From assembly GCA_017562135.1 (NCBI GenBank), contig QEYB01001217.1:124001-188000 (forward strand): a stretch of DNA of 64,000 nucleotides. The letters run 5' to 3'. Source of the stretch: Dipylidium caninum. Its lineage: Eukaryota > Platyhelminthes > Cestoda > Cyclophyllidea > Dipylidiidae. The notes under the pieces are model-generated. The model was given only the letters and a program-made list of their open reading frames with translations. It searched no databases and had not been told where the DNA came from. Numbering within the stretch: position 1 is the first letter of the stretch; each line of letters starts with the position of its first letter. Position numbers and translations under genes: made by a program. Positions 38,644-54,658 of this stretch are shown here, one piece after another.

Positions 38644-39677
38644 TTAGAAGTAGTCCAATCGAGAGAATGCGTAGTGGAGGGAAACGGCCCAAAGACACAG
38701 ACTTCCCGCCACTATCTTGGTAGACGCGGATGGTGTGCAAAGTCCGTTTTGGCATTTATGTCCACGCGGACATTTGCTGCAACTGTCCCCCTTTTCGTAA
38801 GGCTTCTTGCCGCGATAGTTGCCTCTGAAAGGCATGTCGAAGTTAGAACGAAGAATAAAAATGGGAAGTGAGGCGTTTACTAGTCTGTCACTCACGCTGG
38901 GCTGTACTGGCATGCCATGAAGTAAATTGGCTTCGGCCATGTAGGCATTATGCTGTTGCACTCCCTGACAGCGCATCCAAGCCTCGATGAATTTGCCCAC
39001 ACCATCTGTTGCAACACACAAGGAAGGCAACCAATGGGCGGAAATTAGGGAGGAGAAATCATAGACATTGTTGAAACTACCGGTCTGCCCTACTATGAAT
39101 CGCATTAACTAAACACTTTCACTACTTCGGTGACATCTTTTTCGGTAGATCGACAAATTGCGAGACCGAAAGGAAGTAGACGAACGTACCTGTGTGTAGT
39201 GGCCACACATTTGGCCTTTTACACAGGAATTGCTGTCGTACGAATAGTACTGATATTCTCTGTACCACCTGTCCGCCAGTGCCACCACGTCCAGACTGCT
39301 GCCGCCACTCACTGCGATGTTCTGTCCGACGCCCCTGTACTCTGGATGGTGCAATGGATCGGGATGTTTGAATTCGCATCTCGCCACCCACTTGACAGCC
39401 AAGTCCTCCATATCACTGTCATACACCTCCGAAAATAAAAGACACGTAAGACACCACACTCCAGTTTAAGTTTGTGAGAACGTTGATTAGTTAAGACAGT
39501 TGGCGGTCTGCCCAAGCTCTTCAAAGCACACACCATTTTGAGCATGTTTGCCGCGGCAGGGTGAACTTTTGACCTCTTGTCATTGTGGAACGCTAAAAGT
39601 TCGTTTTTCTCCCTTACAGAGGGCTGATGTGAGGCTGCGAGGAACAGCAGTGGCACAAGGCAGAGTATTCCTTTCAT
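38644..39677 (-). CDS. VAL-C: secreted CAP/SCP-TAPS protein with hydrophobic C-terminal tail
   Basis: The product is a CAP-superfamily protein of 223 residues. Minus-strand exons are 39677-39534, 39426-39190, 39005-38896 and 38824-38644. Introns are 107, 184 and 71 nt, all GT/AG, with agreeing phases. Exon 1 has signal peptide MKGILCLVPLLFLAASHQ and VHPAAANMLKM. Exon 2 encodes DMEDLAVKWVARCEFKHPD, GVGQNIAVSGG and CGHYTQ. Exon 3 starts MVWANSSRLGCAVREC, restoring the complete CAP signature including the cavity histidine, and ends FMACQYSPA. Exon 4 encodes GNYRGKKPYEKGDSCSKCP and CQNGLCTPSAST. It then adds about 25 mostly hydrophobic residues (VAGSLCLWAVSLHYAF) absent from VAL-A and VAL-B. A serine/threonine-rich spacer followed by a hydrophobic end resembles a GPI-anchor signal, so surface attachment is possible but inferred. 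The gene sits between the arms of a large inverted repeat. Confidence 0.9.
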
Positions 39678-39779
39678 TCTTTCTTCCGGATTTCCTGTTT
39701 GTTAGACCGCCTCTCACGCAACCTGCACCTCGACGCATAAGACGGGGTTGGTGAGCATAAGGTATGCGCCGGGTTGTCA

Positions 39780-39789
39780 CTTATATACC
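39780..39789 (-). promoter_or_regulatory. TATA box of VAL-C
   Basis: Minus-strand GGTATATAAG lies about 103 nt upstream of the start codon. The aligned position in the inverted pseudogene copy (around 45800) reads GTGTGTAATAAC, so the element is lost there. Confidence 0.55.
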
Positions 39790-41002
39790 ACTCCGATGGC
39801 ACCACTATCGACGCTAACCACGTGATGCCACGGCAGACCACTGCGTGGGATCGGAGTCAAGTCGTGCACACAGGCAGGGGATGCTCCGTCCTCTGCAGAG
39901 GGTGGCTTTGGAGGAGACGTGGGCATGGACGAAGGCCCCTATTCTTAATAAAAGCGTAGCAAATTACTCAATCTGTTTAATTCTGCTGAAAAGTGTGTGG
40001 TGAGGCTTTTGAATGTGGATATAAATGCGATTGGAAAATTTCTACGCTATCTACGCCAACTATTGGGGGAGTGAGGAGTTTGTGTCGTCGGATCTTTTCC
40101 CCACTCTACGTTTTCTCTTGATTGGACTACAACAGTGAGCATCATTACTGCACCGGAGAAAAAGACCCGCGTGTGAATTTCTGTGCCACCCATGCCTCTC
40201 CTTCCCCTTCCGAGCTCTTTTCGTCCAGCTGACGCTGTGGGTTCGAGTCATGGGAAACCAAATGGGTACTTCGCTTATACACATACGCTTCCCCACAAAG
40301 AAAAGGATACACAAAGGGATATTCGGAAAGCGAGAATAGTTTCATTTCAATCGGTAGCGTCTCACCAGCTGGTGTGGCTTTTGTCCAGTTCCAGAGGACC
40401 CGGGACGAAGGTTGAAAGGACGTTGACGTGATGGCAGGACAGGTGTCCTTGTACAGTTTTCCAAGAGTCTCTTTGCTGAATGATTGATTAGTGAGATCGC
40501 GGTAGTTTGGTAAAGTTGCTGTCTAGGCAAAAGACTTCAACACGTTGCAAGAATGAATTTCAGGCAAGGAAACCACAGATTACTGGTGTATCGCCACAAA
40601 GGAAACGTCCCTATGTTTGGCACGTTAGGTTATGTGGCGAAATTCAATGCTGCATCACAAACGACTCGTGGATAAACCACGCAACGGGGCACATGTCCAC
40701 GTGGAACACCTGATGTGCTTGTTGGAAATGCAGACTCGCAGGTCTGCAGGTCAAATCCACTGCCTCGATGTGCCTTCGCGTGGGTTGCAGACCTTCGTTC
40801 ATCTAGTAGCCTTCAGTAGACCATTGCTGATGGAGTAGTGCTGAAAGTCGAACGAAATTACGCTCAGCACCGCACCATCTTTTGAGATGACAAGCATAAT
40901 AGTTCACCTAAACAGGTAACTTTCTTGTAACTTGCTTCAAACAGTCTTCTTGGAGGCAGGATACAAGTTGCTTATTTATGATGTGGCTGCATTTAAACTT
41001 CT
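39790..41002. other. Spacer inside the inverted repeat, no gene recognised
   Basis: Upstream flank of VAL-C up to the right arm of the inverted repeat. Only short frames without recognisable motifs. Confidence 0.4.
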
Positions 41003-41610
41003 AATGCAATGCTCGGGAGACCACCAAGCCACCAGTAGTGTTGGAGACTGAGGTTTGAAATGAGTAAAACTCCTCGCCGCGCGTCGAACATGGTTGGCTT
41101 TTGAGGAAGACAGAACAATCGGGGTAAACGAAGGGAGGCGCTGTGAGGTGAGGCAGAGACTAAGAGGAAAAAGAGGATTGAAGAAGAGAGGAGAGGAGGG
41201 AAGAGGAGGGGAAGAGGGAGCAGAGGTAAGGAGAAAAAGGGAATGAAGGGCAGAGAAGGGAGAGAAGGCGATGAGGGCAGGGTATGGAGAGGGATTTTGT
41301 GATGTGAGTGATTCGGAGTGAAGTCCGACCGAGTGGTTGGCTGACACTTGCCTTTCATGCAAACTGGCTCGAAGGAGACTTGCAGGGTATCAGCGTTATG
41401 AATGCACTGAACTACCCTGCCGTAACACGTTATGACTGGCAGCACTTAGCGTAGCATCGGATGGGGAGAAAGGGAGGGAGTGGGGGGAGATGGTGGCGTA
41501 TTTGATGGACTCCATGCGATTTTATGGTGATTGATTGAACATGAACCCTCGCGATTTATGCCTTTCTCCACTTCTTCATCGCTGCAATCGCCGCCAGCAC
41601 CACCACCACA
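41003..41610. repeat. Right arm of the inverted repeat flanking VAL-C
   Basis: Reverse complement of 37678-38290. A purine tract at about 41160-41285 is the complement of the pyrimidine tract in the left arm. Next to it, at about 41600-41700, is a CCACCA/CTCCTCC-rich low-complexity segment. Confidence 0.9.
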
Positions 41611-44600
41611 AACATATACGCTCTCTCCTTCCTCTCCTCCTCCTCGTCCTACACCGACGCTCCCAACTCCGAGTCAGCCTCCTTCCCTCCCCCCTTCTCC
41701 TCAGCTGCATCTGCATATGCCCATGGTTAGATTCCTGCAAACAGCGCATTACCTCATCTTGACGTGCTCCTACGGGATTGAGGAGAAGTGAATGCAGGCA
41801 GACGAGTGCAATATGATCCATGTAATTGACAAAACAACGCATTTGCAACAGAAAAGTGTGTTGCACACTTTATGATTTCTGATTGTATCACATCGACATC
41901 TCACAAACAGGATTTTGGGCACCTCACACCGACACGGTGGCGTAGATGCACTCGAGTGAGATGTGTCAGCAGTGACGCCTGTCCGTGCTCCCAACTTCCT
42001 CTCTTCTGCATCCGCGCTAGGCCGGAGTGTGGTGTGGAGGGGAGGAGAGCTTTGGTGGAGAAGAACAGGTGTTAGTGCGTCTTTTGAGTGTACACCGCAC
42101 GACAATGGCAATGGGTCTTGCTGTCTCAGGTTTTTCGCTTTCCTCGGTCCCCAGTGGGCAGCGCATCGCTTGCAAACTTCATGTTCTTGTAAACCCGAAA
42201 GCTGCGGGGTGAAGAGGGGAGCATCACCTCTCCCTTTTCAGTCGTAATTGCGGCTCAAGTGCAGCTCAAGTGGGTGTCTGTGGCAGTTGTGCAATCATCG
42301 TGGCGAAGGCCTCGTACCAACTCCAATTGGCATCTTATACTGCTGCAATAAGGGACCACTTCCGGTTGGCGATTGTTGCACAATATTTCGTACGGAGTTA
42401 TCCTCTTCGTCTGTCTAATATACGTCTGTTGTGCACCCTTTAAGCCAATGTAGCATTGTGAACGACTTTACGTCAAATAGTGTGATTATTGTAAGTTGGG
42501 AAGAGTTCGCTGCGCTACTTCCCACGACACCGTGAATGGAAGGTTAATTAGGCTGAGTGGAGGGTTTGTGCCCCTATTTCCCAGGAATTTTTTTCATCTC
42601 ATAGGTATGAGACAAGGGGACTTCAACAGCCATGGTCACCCGTATAATGGTAGTGAAGAGCCAGAGACTGTGGCTGCCACTTCGCTGTCTATGACGTTTG
42701 GAGGGGTGGGGTTATGCATTGAAGGAAATGCTCCCCTTTGCTACACATACGCCACGAAGTGGTCTAGAACACATGGAAATGGACGGGCAGGATAAGTGGC
42801 GCTATGTCTTGTTAAATTTACACTTAATTTAACTTTGCTCCGCTCCACTGTGGCCGTATGATGTGACTTCGGTTGTCATGTGGATTGAGGACACTCCTCG
42901 AGGCGCTTTGTTTGTGCAGTGTTCTTTTGCCGAAACAAATGCCACAACGGGGACGAGTGTGGATGGCGTGTGGACGCAGGACTCATCCTCATCGCCGCAG
43001 CTCGATGGACATGAAACAAATGGGACGTGCTCGAGATGAGGTGTGGATGCCCATATGTAGTTGATGCCAAGTGTCGCGTAGGGTGGAGCAGACTTCGTGG
43101 AAACCTTCATTCACGACATCAGTGTGCCGAGATGTTGAACTGATGTCACGGGGAGGCAGTACCCCTTCGGTGGAGCGTGGAACTCATCGTCTCCCACGAC
43201 GTGTCTTACTCTGGTCTCGGTGATGTTCGCATCGCACGTAAACTCAGCCCTAGCGTAAGGGGAGCCTGGTAAATGGAGTGTTGTGCGATGAAAGGCGACA
43301 CTTTGTGTCGGTGCTGTTTGTGAAATAAGCCAACATAGTTTAGTGAACACATGAAGTTGATGTTGGCTGCTGGCTGCATGTTGGTGACTTAGGCCGGGTG
43401 TGTGCAGTCGGGATTGGAACAAGATTTGGTGCCACAAAAGGGGTAGACTGAAAAGTAGAGAGCAAAGCCAATGTACGTCCTTACGATCGGAGTGACTGAT
43501 TGTCAGTTGATATGTATGACAAAGAGTCCAAACGAATGCAGTAAGACAGTAGAATGTGCGCGAACTCTCTAGTCACTGTTCCTCCAACTCCACATCCATA
43601 CACATGTGGGGAAGGTGTTTGTCTCGCCTCTTTGCCACCCAGGCGGTTGTACACCCTGCACTAGACACCTTCATGGTCCAACGCTTCCGCTCTCATTGCC
43701 CGTCTCATCGTGATCACGTCAGTCTCATCGAGGTGACAATAGGGCTCAATTTGATTTTCTTCGACCGCATTCCGTACAGTGGGAGTTGATAGACTTGCCA
43801 ACAGCGCAGTTGAGATGTGAAGTAAGAAGTGCGTGGCACATTCGATGTCAGTCAAATGTGCAGTAGGCTTCGATGAATGGCGATCTTACAGAATAAGACA
43901 TCGCAAGGGCATCGGTGCAAAATGATTGCTGACAGGGCAACTCCATCTCGAAGGGTCACTGTGAAGAGGACATCTCTTCTTCACGACAGCGCTGACACGC
44001 CTGATTGGTTACTCGATCACATGGAGTCTAATTCTGTTGGCAGAGCATGCTTTAGCCTAAACCACCCACTCGTTGATTTGCCCGAGAAGAGATAAATTTG
44101 ACAGTCCAAACACAGCTGCAATTGCTTTCGTATCCGTAGGAGCAAAGAGTGTACTCGGCACCAACTCTTTAGCTACTTACAACATGTCTTTCGCACTTAG
44201 AGGTTACTTTACCAGTTGACGCTGGTTAAGTCTGACGCTAGGATGGGACTGATGCGGCCTAAAGCGGCGATCATGTTGTCGTCGAGCATGCACGGCGGCC
44301 AGGTTAAGCTAACGAGTAGGTGGGGATGGAGGCATATCCAGCTAAATTTTGACAAGCCTTGTATTCCGTTTTCGGAGAGGACTTTCTACACTGCGTGCGG
44401 GTCGCCGGCTAAAAGGCGACAAAATGCGCGAACGCCCTAGATTAAGAATGTGGGTCAATTAGAATGCTGTGTGTCCCACAGCCAATGGCCAGTTGTGGCG
44501 AGGAAGTGGCGACAACTTTGCGCAACTTTGTTGTTGCTTCTTTACATTGGGTTAAGTGCTCTTCGGGCGGGAATAGTCTCCGCTGCGAGTGAAATGGAGA

Positions 44601-45789
44601 CAGTAGAAGGCATCAGTCGGGCGAAAGAACATTAATAGGAGCATAAGGAATGTTCACCGCACCCACGTCGTCAGGCACAGGCAGGGAGATTGCGGAGAAG
44701 TCTGGTGTAACGATATCTAAAGTCTCTCTTCAACGTCATTGAGTACGTAGTCTGTCCACTCCCCACCCACCTCCTTGGTCGGGCTGCTAATGAACCACCC
44801 CGGCCGTGGATCCACGTGTATTTACCGTAGGAGGTGCATCTCTTGGTCATCTTCTGCTGCTCCTAGTTGAGCGCGTAATTTATTTTCTCGCCTGTTGACT
44901 CTACGCGATGAGGAGACTTGTGGGATGTGGCCAGGAGCCCCACTGGCAGTTGTCCCAACGAATTTGTGATATCTTTAGAGGATTCTTGGAAGGAGAACAC
45001 TCTCACATGTTGGGCAGGATAGTCGAGAGGAGCTCGTGGCAACACCCAGGCGAACGGGTATGAACTGGCTCTCTTTAGGTTGAAAAAGACGTTTGTTGGA
45101 ATAGAAACTGTTGCCTTTGATCCTCGTAGCATGAGACGACACAGTCTACTTTCTCACGTTCGGTGAAATGAGCACGTATTGTGACGAGATGCGTGGCTTA
45201 TTTTCGAGACCACGGGCACGCATCTTCGACTAGTTCCTCGCCTTACAGGCCATACTCATCGTCGTACCGTGGCTCAACCTGCACGTTTGCAAGTTATCAC
45301 CTCGCCCAGAGAGACGTTCCTCTTTCTGAGCAAAAGATGATCTTGGAAAGGCCACTGACTGCACGCTCGCCGTTTTCAGTGACTTAGGCGTGGAATTCAG
45401 ACTGTTCTTATTTTCCGAAGTAATGATATTCAGCCATTGTGCCTATTCATCTACAAACTCATTCGACCAATGAGGTTGTAAGCACCACTAGAGCCTCGAC
45501 CGTAGGTGTTCAGTCGCAGGTGAACGGAGTACTCTAAGCCTGTCTAAAGTCGTGCTCTTAGGCGGAATTTAAGAGTGGAGAGACGTAAAGCTTGCATGAT
45601 TCTGCTGCACGAAAGCGCGGATCTTGTAATTTTCTTGCCCCGATGTTGAGGCACATTCCCAGTCACTGCAGCAACTTGGTGCCTTACAACAGATCGACTG
45701 ACCGAACTCAGTGCCAAAAACTTCTCCTCTACGCCTACCGAGCCGCCCAGCCCACGGCATCAGGCTGTTAATCTCGATGACGGCGCCAT
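41611..45789. other. Gene-poor spacer
   Basis: No gene recognised. Minus-strand frames at 42829-43110, 43111-43437 and 44863-45132 look partly protein-like and might be remnants of repeats. I could not match retrotransposon motifs (reverse transcriptase, integrase) to them. Confidence 0.35.
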
Positions 45790-46970
45790 CAGCACGGTGT
45801 GTAATAACGAGCTCAGTGCCTCGTCAGCCCACCGGAAACGTCTTATGCGTAGAGGCGCACGGTGGGGAAGAGGAGGCCTAGCAAGCGTCAAATCGGCACG
45901 GAAGAATGTTTTGAGCACTGTGCCTCGGGCCCCGATGGTCTTTGCAGTCACATTTCGGCCGCCGAAGCAGTGTTCTTTTGGAGCTGCTTATCCCCAAACA
46001 TTCGGACAGCAGCGGCTAAGCCAGGAATATGTTGTTCCTTTGGTGTCTTTCCTCATCTCCTGTGGCAAATGACGTGACGGGTGCCGATTGGGCGTGAAAT
46101 AAATGCGTTTCACTTTGACAGACTAGTGCCAAGAACTCGGGGAACGGAACCTGATCCCCTACTGCGCGTTAAATGTGTATTCGAATATCCCAACTAAACG
46201 AAGTAAGGTATCCCCAAGAAGGAGACAGGGAACAGGATATGAGAAAAAGCTAGACGATGTGGCAATGGCAAGTCGACGGTGTCCCGAAGGCAAGAAGCAT
46301 TCCTATAACTCAAATTGTAGCGTCTACGGTCAACTGTGGTGTCACTGCACACAGGCATGTTCATCTACGTCCTTCTCAGTCCCGCCATTCGTCGGAATGC
46401 CGAAAGAGGTGCAGTGTAAGTCGCGTCTTGCGATGATATTTGGTGAACCACTTCGACGATGGCGGCTGCAGCTAATCAGAAGGCTAAACGCCACGAATTT
46501 TGGTGGCGTCAGTGCACCCTCATTCGCGAATTTGCTATGAACTGTTCACGGTCCATTGAGTCCGCACTTCGGCGTCAGGTGGTGTGGCCACCCCAGGAAG
46601 GCTTGGCTGAGCCATTCACCAGTGTGGTTGGCCAAGCCAATTTGCCTCATTGGCATGCGAGTAGAGTCCCGCTTGAGTGAAAGCCACCAAAAGGCTGCTT
46701 GTCCACCACATGTGCCCAGACTCTTCTCCTTTCAACCGCCCGTAACATCTGCTCTTGCTCCAATTTTGGCGGACGAAAGCCGTGCAGAAGAGACGCACCC
46801 TCCATTGTCTGTCCAGTACGACCAATGTGGAAGAGCGGACTTTGTGCGCCATCTGCCTCGTCACAGTTCCGCACAGGCGGGCTCTCTCTTTGGGCAGCAT
46901 CTCTCACCTACTTCTTTTCGAGCGAGTTGACAGCACCACACTCGCTTGTCAAACTTCGCCAGTGTTGACG
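45790..46970 (+). pseudogene. Inverted, degraded copy of the VAL-C gene
   Basis: The plus strand aligns along its length with the minus-strand VAL-C gene. The leader shares RLMRRGA with VAL-C upstream DNA, and the region matching exon 1 (about 45905-45960) has lost the signal-peptide start. Near 46172 the exon 2 counterpart reads CVFEYPN then a stop, where VAL-C reads CEFKHPD. Later it reads SYNSNCSVYGQLWCHCTQ against SYDSNSCVKGQMCGHYTQ, so the GHYTQ motif is damaged. Intron sequence after this point is also similar. Exon 3 remnants lie near 46620-46675. The exon 4 remnant (about 46766-46930) keeps GLCAPSASS and the hydrophobic tail LSLWAASLTYFF, matching LCLWAVSLHYAF. Stops, frameshifts and the lost TATA element show it is not functional as a VAL gene. 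Confidence 0.85.
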
Positions 46971-51535
<4,565 letters not shown>

Positions 51536-51829
51536 AAAAACAACTGGTTTTGCCAACGATTAAATGAGCTGTTTTTGGCCCACATATGGCTTCCTTTATA
51601 CTCTCTAATGAAATCCCATTTCCTATGTAATGTTTGTTATCAGTCCACTAGATCCGTGGTAGCTGGGTTGGCAAATAGAGCTTGTAAGTGCCATACTTGA
51701 AGCCGAGGGTGTTCTTTTTATAGTAGTTAAGGTATAACAGTGCGGATTTCTTTGATACTGATTGACTATGTCAACTGAGTTGGAATAGTCCTTGTTGGGT
51801 TACATGGGATGGGGGTAGGGTTATTTTAA
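51536..51829. other. 3' flank of PSMA7
   Basis: No coding signal. The PSMA7 stop is followed by an A-rich run. No canonical polyadenylation signal could be assigned with confidence. Confidence 0.4.
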
Positions 51830-52215
51830 ATGGTGTATTCCTGCCTCAAGCTGGAGTTCTACGCAGGTTTGAACACTATTTCCATTCAACCCAAGGAACT
51901 TGTGGTTGTGAGGCTTTGCGTTGGTGCTCTTAAGGATACGGTAAGTGAAGAGTGGGAGGCGGGATTTTAGCGTTTTGTTAGGTATGTCTCCCTTAACTGG
52001 GACGTTTTAATATTCTACTACCAAACTAGTCCAATTGTTGTTTAGAAATAGAAGAGATCATGACAGGGATTGGATGTAATTGCGTTAGACTTACTGTATA
52101 TGTTCAATGTCTTAGGTCATGTTCAAAGTTTTTGCACTTTTCTCAGGATGTTGAGGTTGAAAGGGTTAAGAGACGGAATCTACTAACGGGACAAACACAT
52201 TCTTCATGCTCATAA
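51830..52215 (+). CDS. Possible small two-exon gene, 59 residues, unrecognised
   Basis: Exon 51830-51940 opens MVYSCLKLEFYAGLNTISIQ and ends at a strong donor (ACG|GTAAGTG). Exon 52147-52215 follows a TTTTCTCAG acceptor, is in phase, and reads DVEVERVKRRNLLTGQTHSS before TAA. The good splice sites and amphipathic composition argue for a real gene or for internal exons of a larger one. Its size and lack of any known family argue against. It overlaps no other call. Confidence 0.3.
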
Positions 52216-52438
52216 AAATTATGCGTTAGAACATGTTAAATGCGACACCCTCGGGGGATGGGTTGGGAGCATTACATTGTATTATGACTGGTGGATTTGA
52301 GTGAGGTGACATCGTAATACCATTTGAATGAATGTAGCCTGAGAGTGGCCCTAAAGGTTGCCAATTCGTACACTACGCCCTGCCACACTCCCACTTGTTA
52401 CGGTAAATGCATCGTATTTCTGTCTGATCATTCTTTCT

Positions 52439-54470
52439 TCAAATGAACCGAATCTTACCGGTGCGTCCACAGGGTTCGACACTGAGTGATGGCGGCACGT
52501 CTTTCCTATCTAGTGCTAACACGACAGCCTTGTAGGCCAGTCGAATTAGGAGGATTTTAATTGAATGTGGAGGGTTAAATCCAATGACACAGTTGTACTG
52601 ACTGGGGATTTCGTAGAGATTCGCTTCAACTGGCTGATTCCGTGCTGAAAGACAATTTTCTAACAGTAGAGTTAGCGATTTCGTCGGAGTAATAAAATGC
52701 ATGCGTGCTGGGTCTTCCAAGTCAATGCTTTGACCGTAATGAGGCGAATAGGAAAGTGATATGTTGTTAGCGTAGGGTAGAGACTAGGGGCAACTGGTTG
52801 AGCAAACTAAGTCGCCGTTCGTGAGTATATCGAAAAAATGATCAGTTCGATCCAGATTTCAAATAATAACAAACTACCTAGGTACATAACGTTCTATGTT
52901 ATTGCGTCTTCCATTCTAATTTTTTGTATTCCCTATTTAACTTTGTTCCTGTGTCTTATTTACTCCGAAGATGAAGTTACACAGACTCTTAACCCATATT
53001 TGCCTCCACTTTGTGACGAGTTCAGTTTGCAATCGAGTTTGTTGAGTCATGTATCCTCGGGGGAGGAACAGTATTTTAATGTATAAAGACAATTCTTTGA
53101 TGAGTGCAAGTTTGTTATTGCATCATACTAGGTTTTTGGAATAGCGCCTATGTTAATAAATTTACAGGTAACATTTATCAAATGTTGGCCTTCGCATTAC
53201 TCAATCCGAGGTGTGGTATTAACGGATATATGCTTCCAGTCCTACCTATAATGTAGTTAAGTGACCGAGTAAGAAGGATATTTACTTTACCAATCAGTCG
53301 GATATTTCGCTCGGCTATGACGACATTGCTTGGGGGTAGACTCAAGCCTTTGATCAGCGTGTTATTTATTTGCGATGATGCGGGAAGGAGGCACAGAAAC
53401 ACGCTTCATCTAATTAACTCCCCTTCATAACTACCTGGCCTCCCATAGATGTTGTAGCAAAGGCTATTTCTAACGCATTGCCCAAGTGCTTATCCCGCCC
53501 TTTCCCTGCCCTTGAAGTAGTACGGGAAGAGCCTACAATTTAATACCTCACAAAAGCTGAAAATCAGAACACTGTTACTATATGAGAATGCCCTTCTTTA
53601 GCAGTTAAGCAAATACTCAGAATATTTAACCAAATTATTTAATTAGAGTATCAAATTATGCTTCGCCAGCGGTAAAGGTGGTCTAAGGTTTGCTTATCGT
53701 TAACATTTGTCGAGAAGCCGACTAACTGAATAGAAGTTTTATTTTTCCCTATAAGGTTGATAAAACGGATAAAGGGGAAATGCAGAGAGCAGAAGCTATG
53801 GTATACGTATTTGCGACAGCGGTGATTATTGAAAGTAATTTCAATGGCATGACAAAGGGTGTTTCAGTGAATATTTTTCAATTGCCTACTTAAGGCTTGA
53901 GGAATCCCGGGCACAAAAGCTTGTAATCACGAATAAGACCCAATGGGGCGAAATTTCTGAGAAGAGGAAGTATTAGAATGTCAAAGATTGAGTTGGTGTT
54001 GATCGCAGACATTATTACACCATTCGCTTCTGTACAAATATTTAACCTGCGGGTCCAGGAGCGTGAGCCCGTACACACTCGTAAAAAATAATTCTACAAA
54101 ATAATTGGTGAAACGGTATCGAAGAGGCTTTAAACTCTCTACTGTTATTTCAATACACAGAACTAATATTTCGTTACTTGTATAATAATTAATCTGTTTA
54201 CCCCGCGTAAGATTGCCAGTCGAGGTAAATTGGCATAAGACGGACGAGGCGATTGTTCCAAGAATTTCTGCCGGGAAATGCTAAAAATAATATTTCGTTA
54301 TTCTTAAGTAAATCGTCCAAAAGCCAATACTGTGAATGAACACGGTATTCTCGATCATTTAAACTCCCGACACGGGTCAATTCCGACAAACCAGAGAAGA
54401 GAATTTCTTTAACATTCTCTAAAAATGAGCCTGTATTAAAATTAAAAAGCGTTATACCTGCTCCACAATG
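52439..54470 (-). CDS. Unrecognised spliced gene, minus strand
   Basis: Several stretches look coding and have compatible splice sites; I cannot name the product. The clearest exon runs from about 54437 down to 54205 and encodes ENVKEILFSGLSELTRVG, then YWLLDDLLKNNEILFLAF and RLMPIYLDWQSYA before a GTAAAC donor. A second candidate, 53403-53291, encodes NNTLIKGLSLPPSNVVIAER and ends IRLI with one base left over. It joins in phase to 52713-52439, which begins DPARMHFITPTKSLTLLLEN and ends with a TGA after GKIRF. A short linking exon around 54074-54044 would keep the phase but is speculative. The first exon and start codon were not fixed; an ATG lies near 54483. The gene would be transcribed away from RABL6, sharing a short intergenic region of about 150-200 nt. 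No signal peptide or known domain is apparent. Confidence 0.5.
52838..53086 (+). CDS. Possible small single-span membrane protein frame
   Basis: An 82-codon open frame with one hydrophobic segment (TFYVIASSILIFCIPYLTLF) followed by a short acidic, serine-rich end. It lies opposite the intron of the minus-strand gene. No family match. The TAA follows a GT, so the frame could also end at a donor. It may be a chance frame. Confidence 0.2.
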   Translation: MISSIQISNNNKLPRYITFYVIASSILIFCIPYLTLFLCLIYSEDEVTQTLNPYLPPLCDEFSLQSSLLSHVSSGEEQYFNV

Positions 54471-54658
54471 GCGACGAGTTGCATATCTTAAAGTTAATAT
54501 TCACACAGACAAAACAACAAACGGTATTTTGGCACAAAAATTCCTTCTGAAATTCCGATTCCTTTATTTTTACCTTCGGTTACGCATTAATGCTCTCCTC
54601 AAGTCTATTGGTCTTTAATTGGAGCCCGTTTTGGTGGCATGTAGAACCCGCTCCGAGG

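Noticed and set aside
43111..43437. 108-codon minus-strand frame, considered as retrotransposon pol
   Set aside because: No reverse transcriptase, RNase H or integrase signature in this or neighbouring frames.
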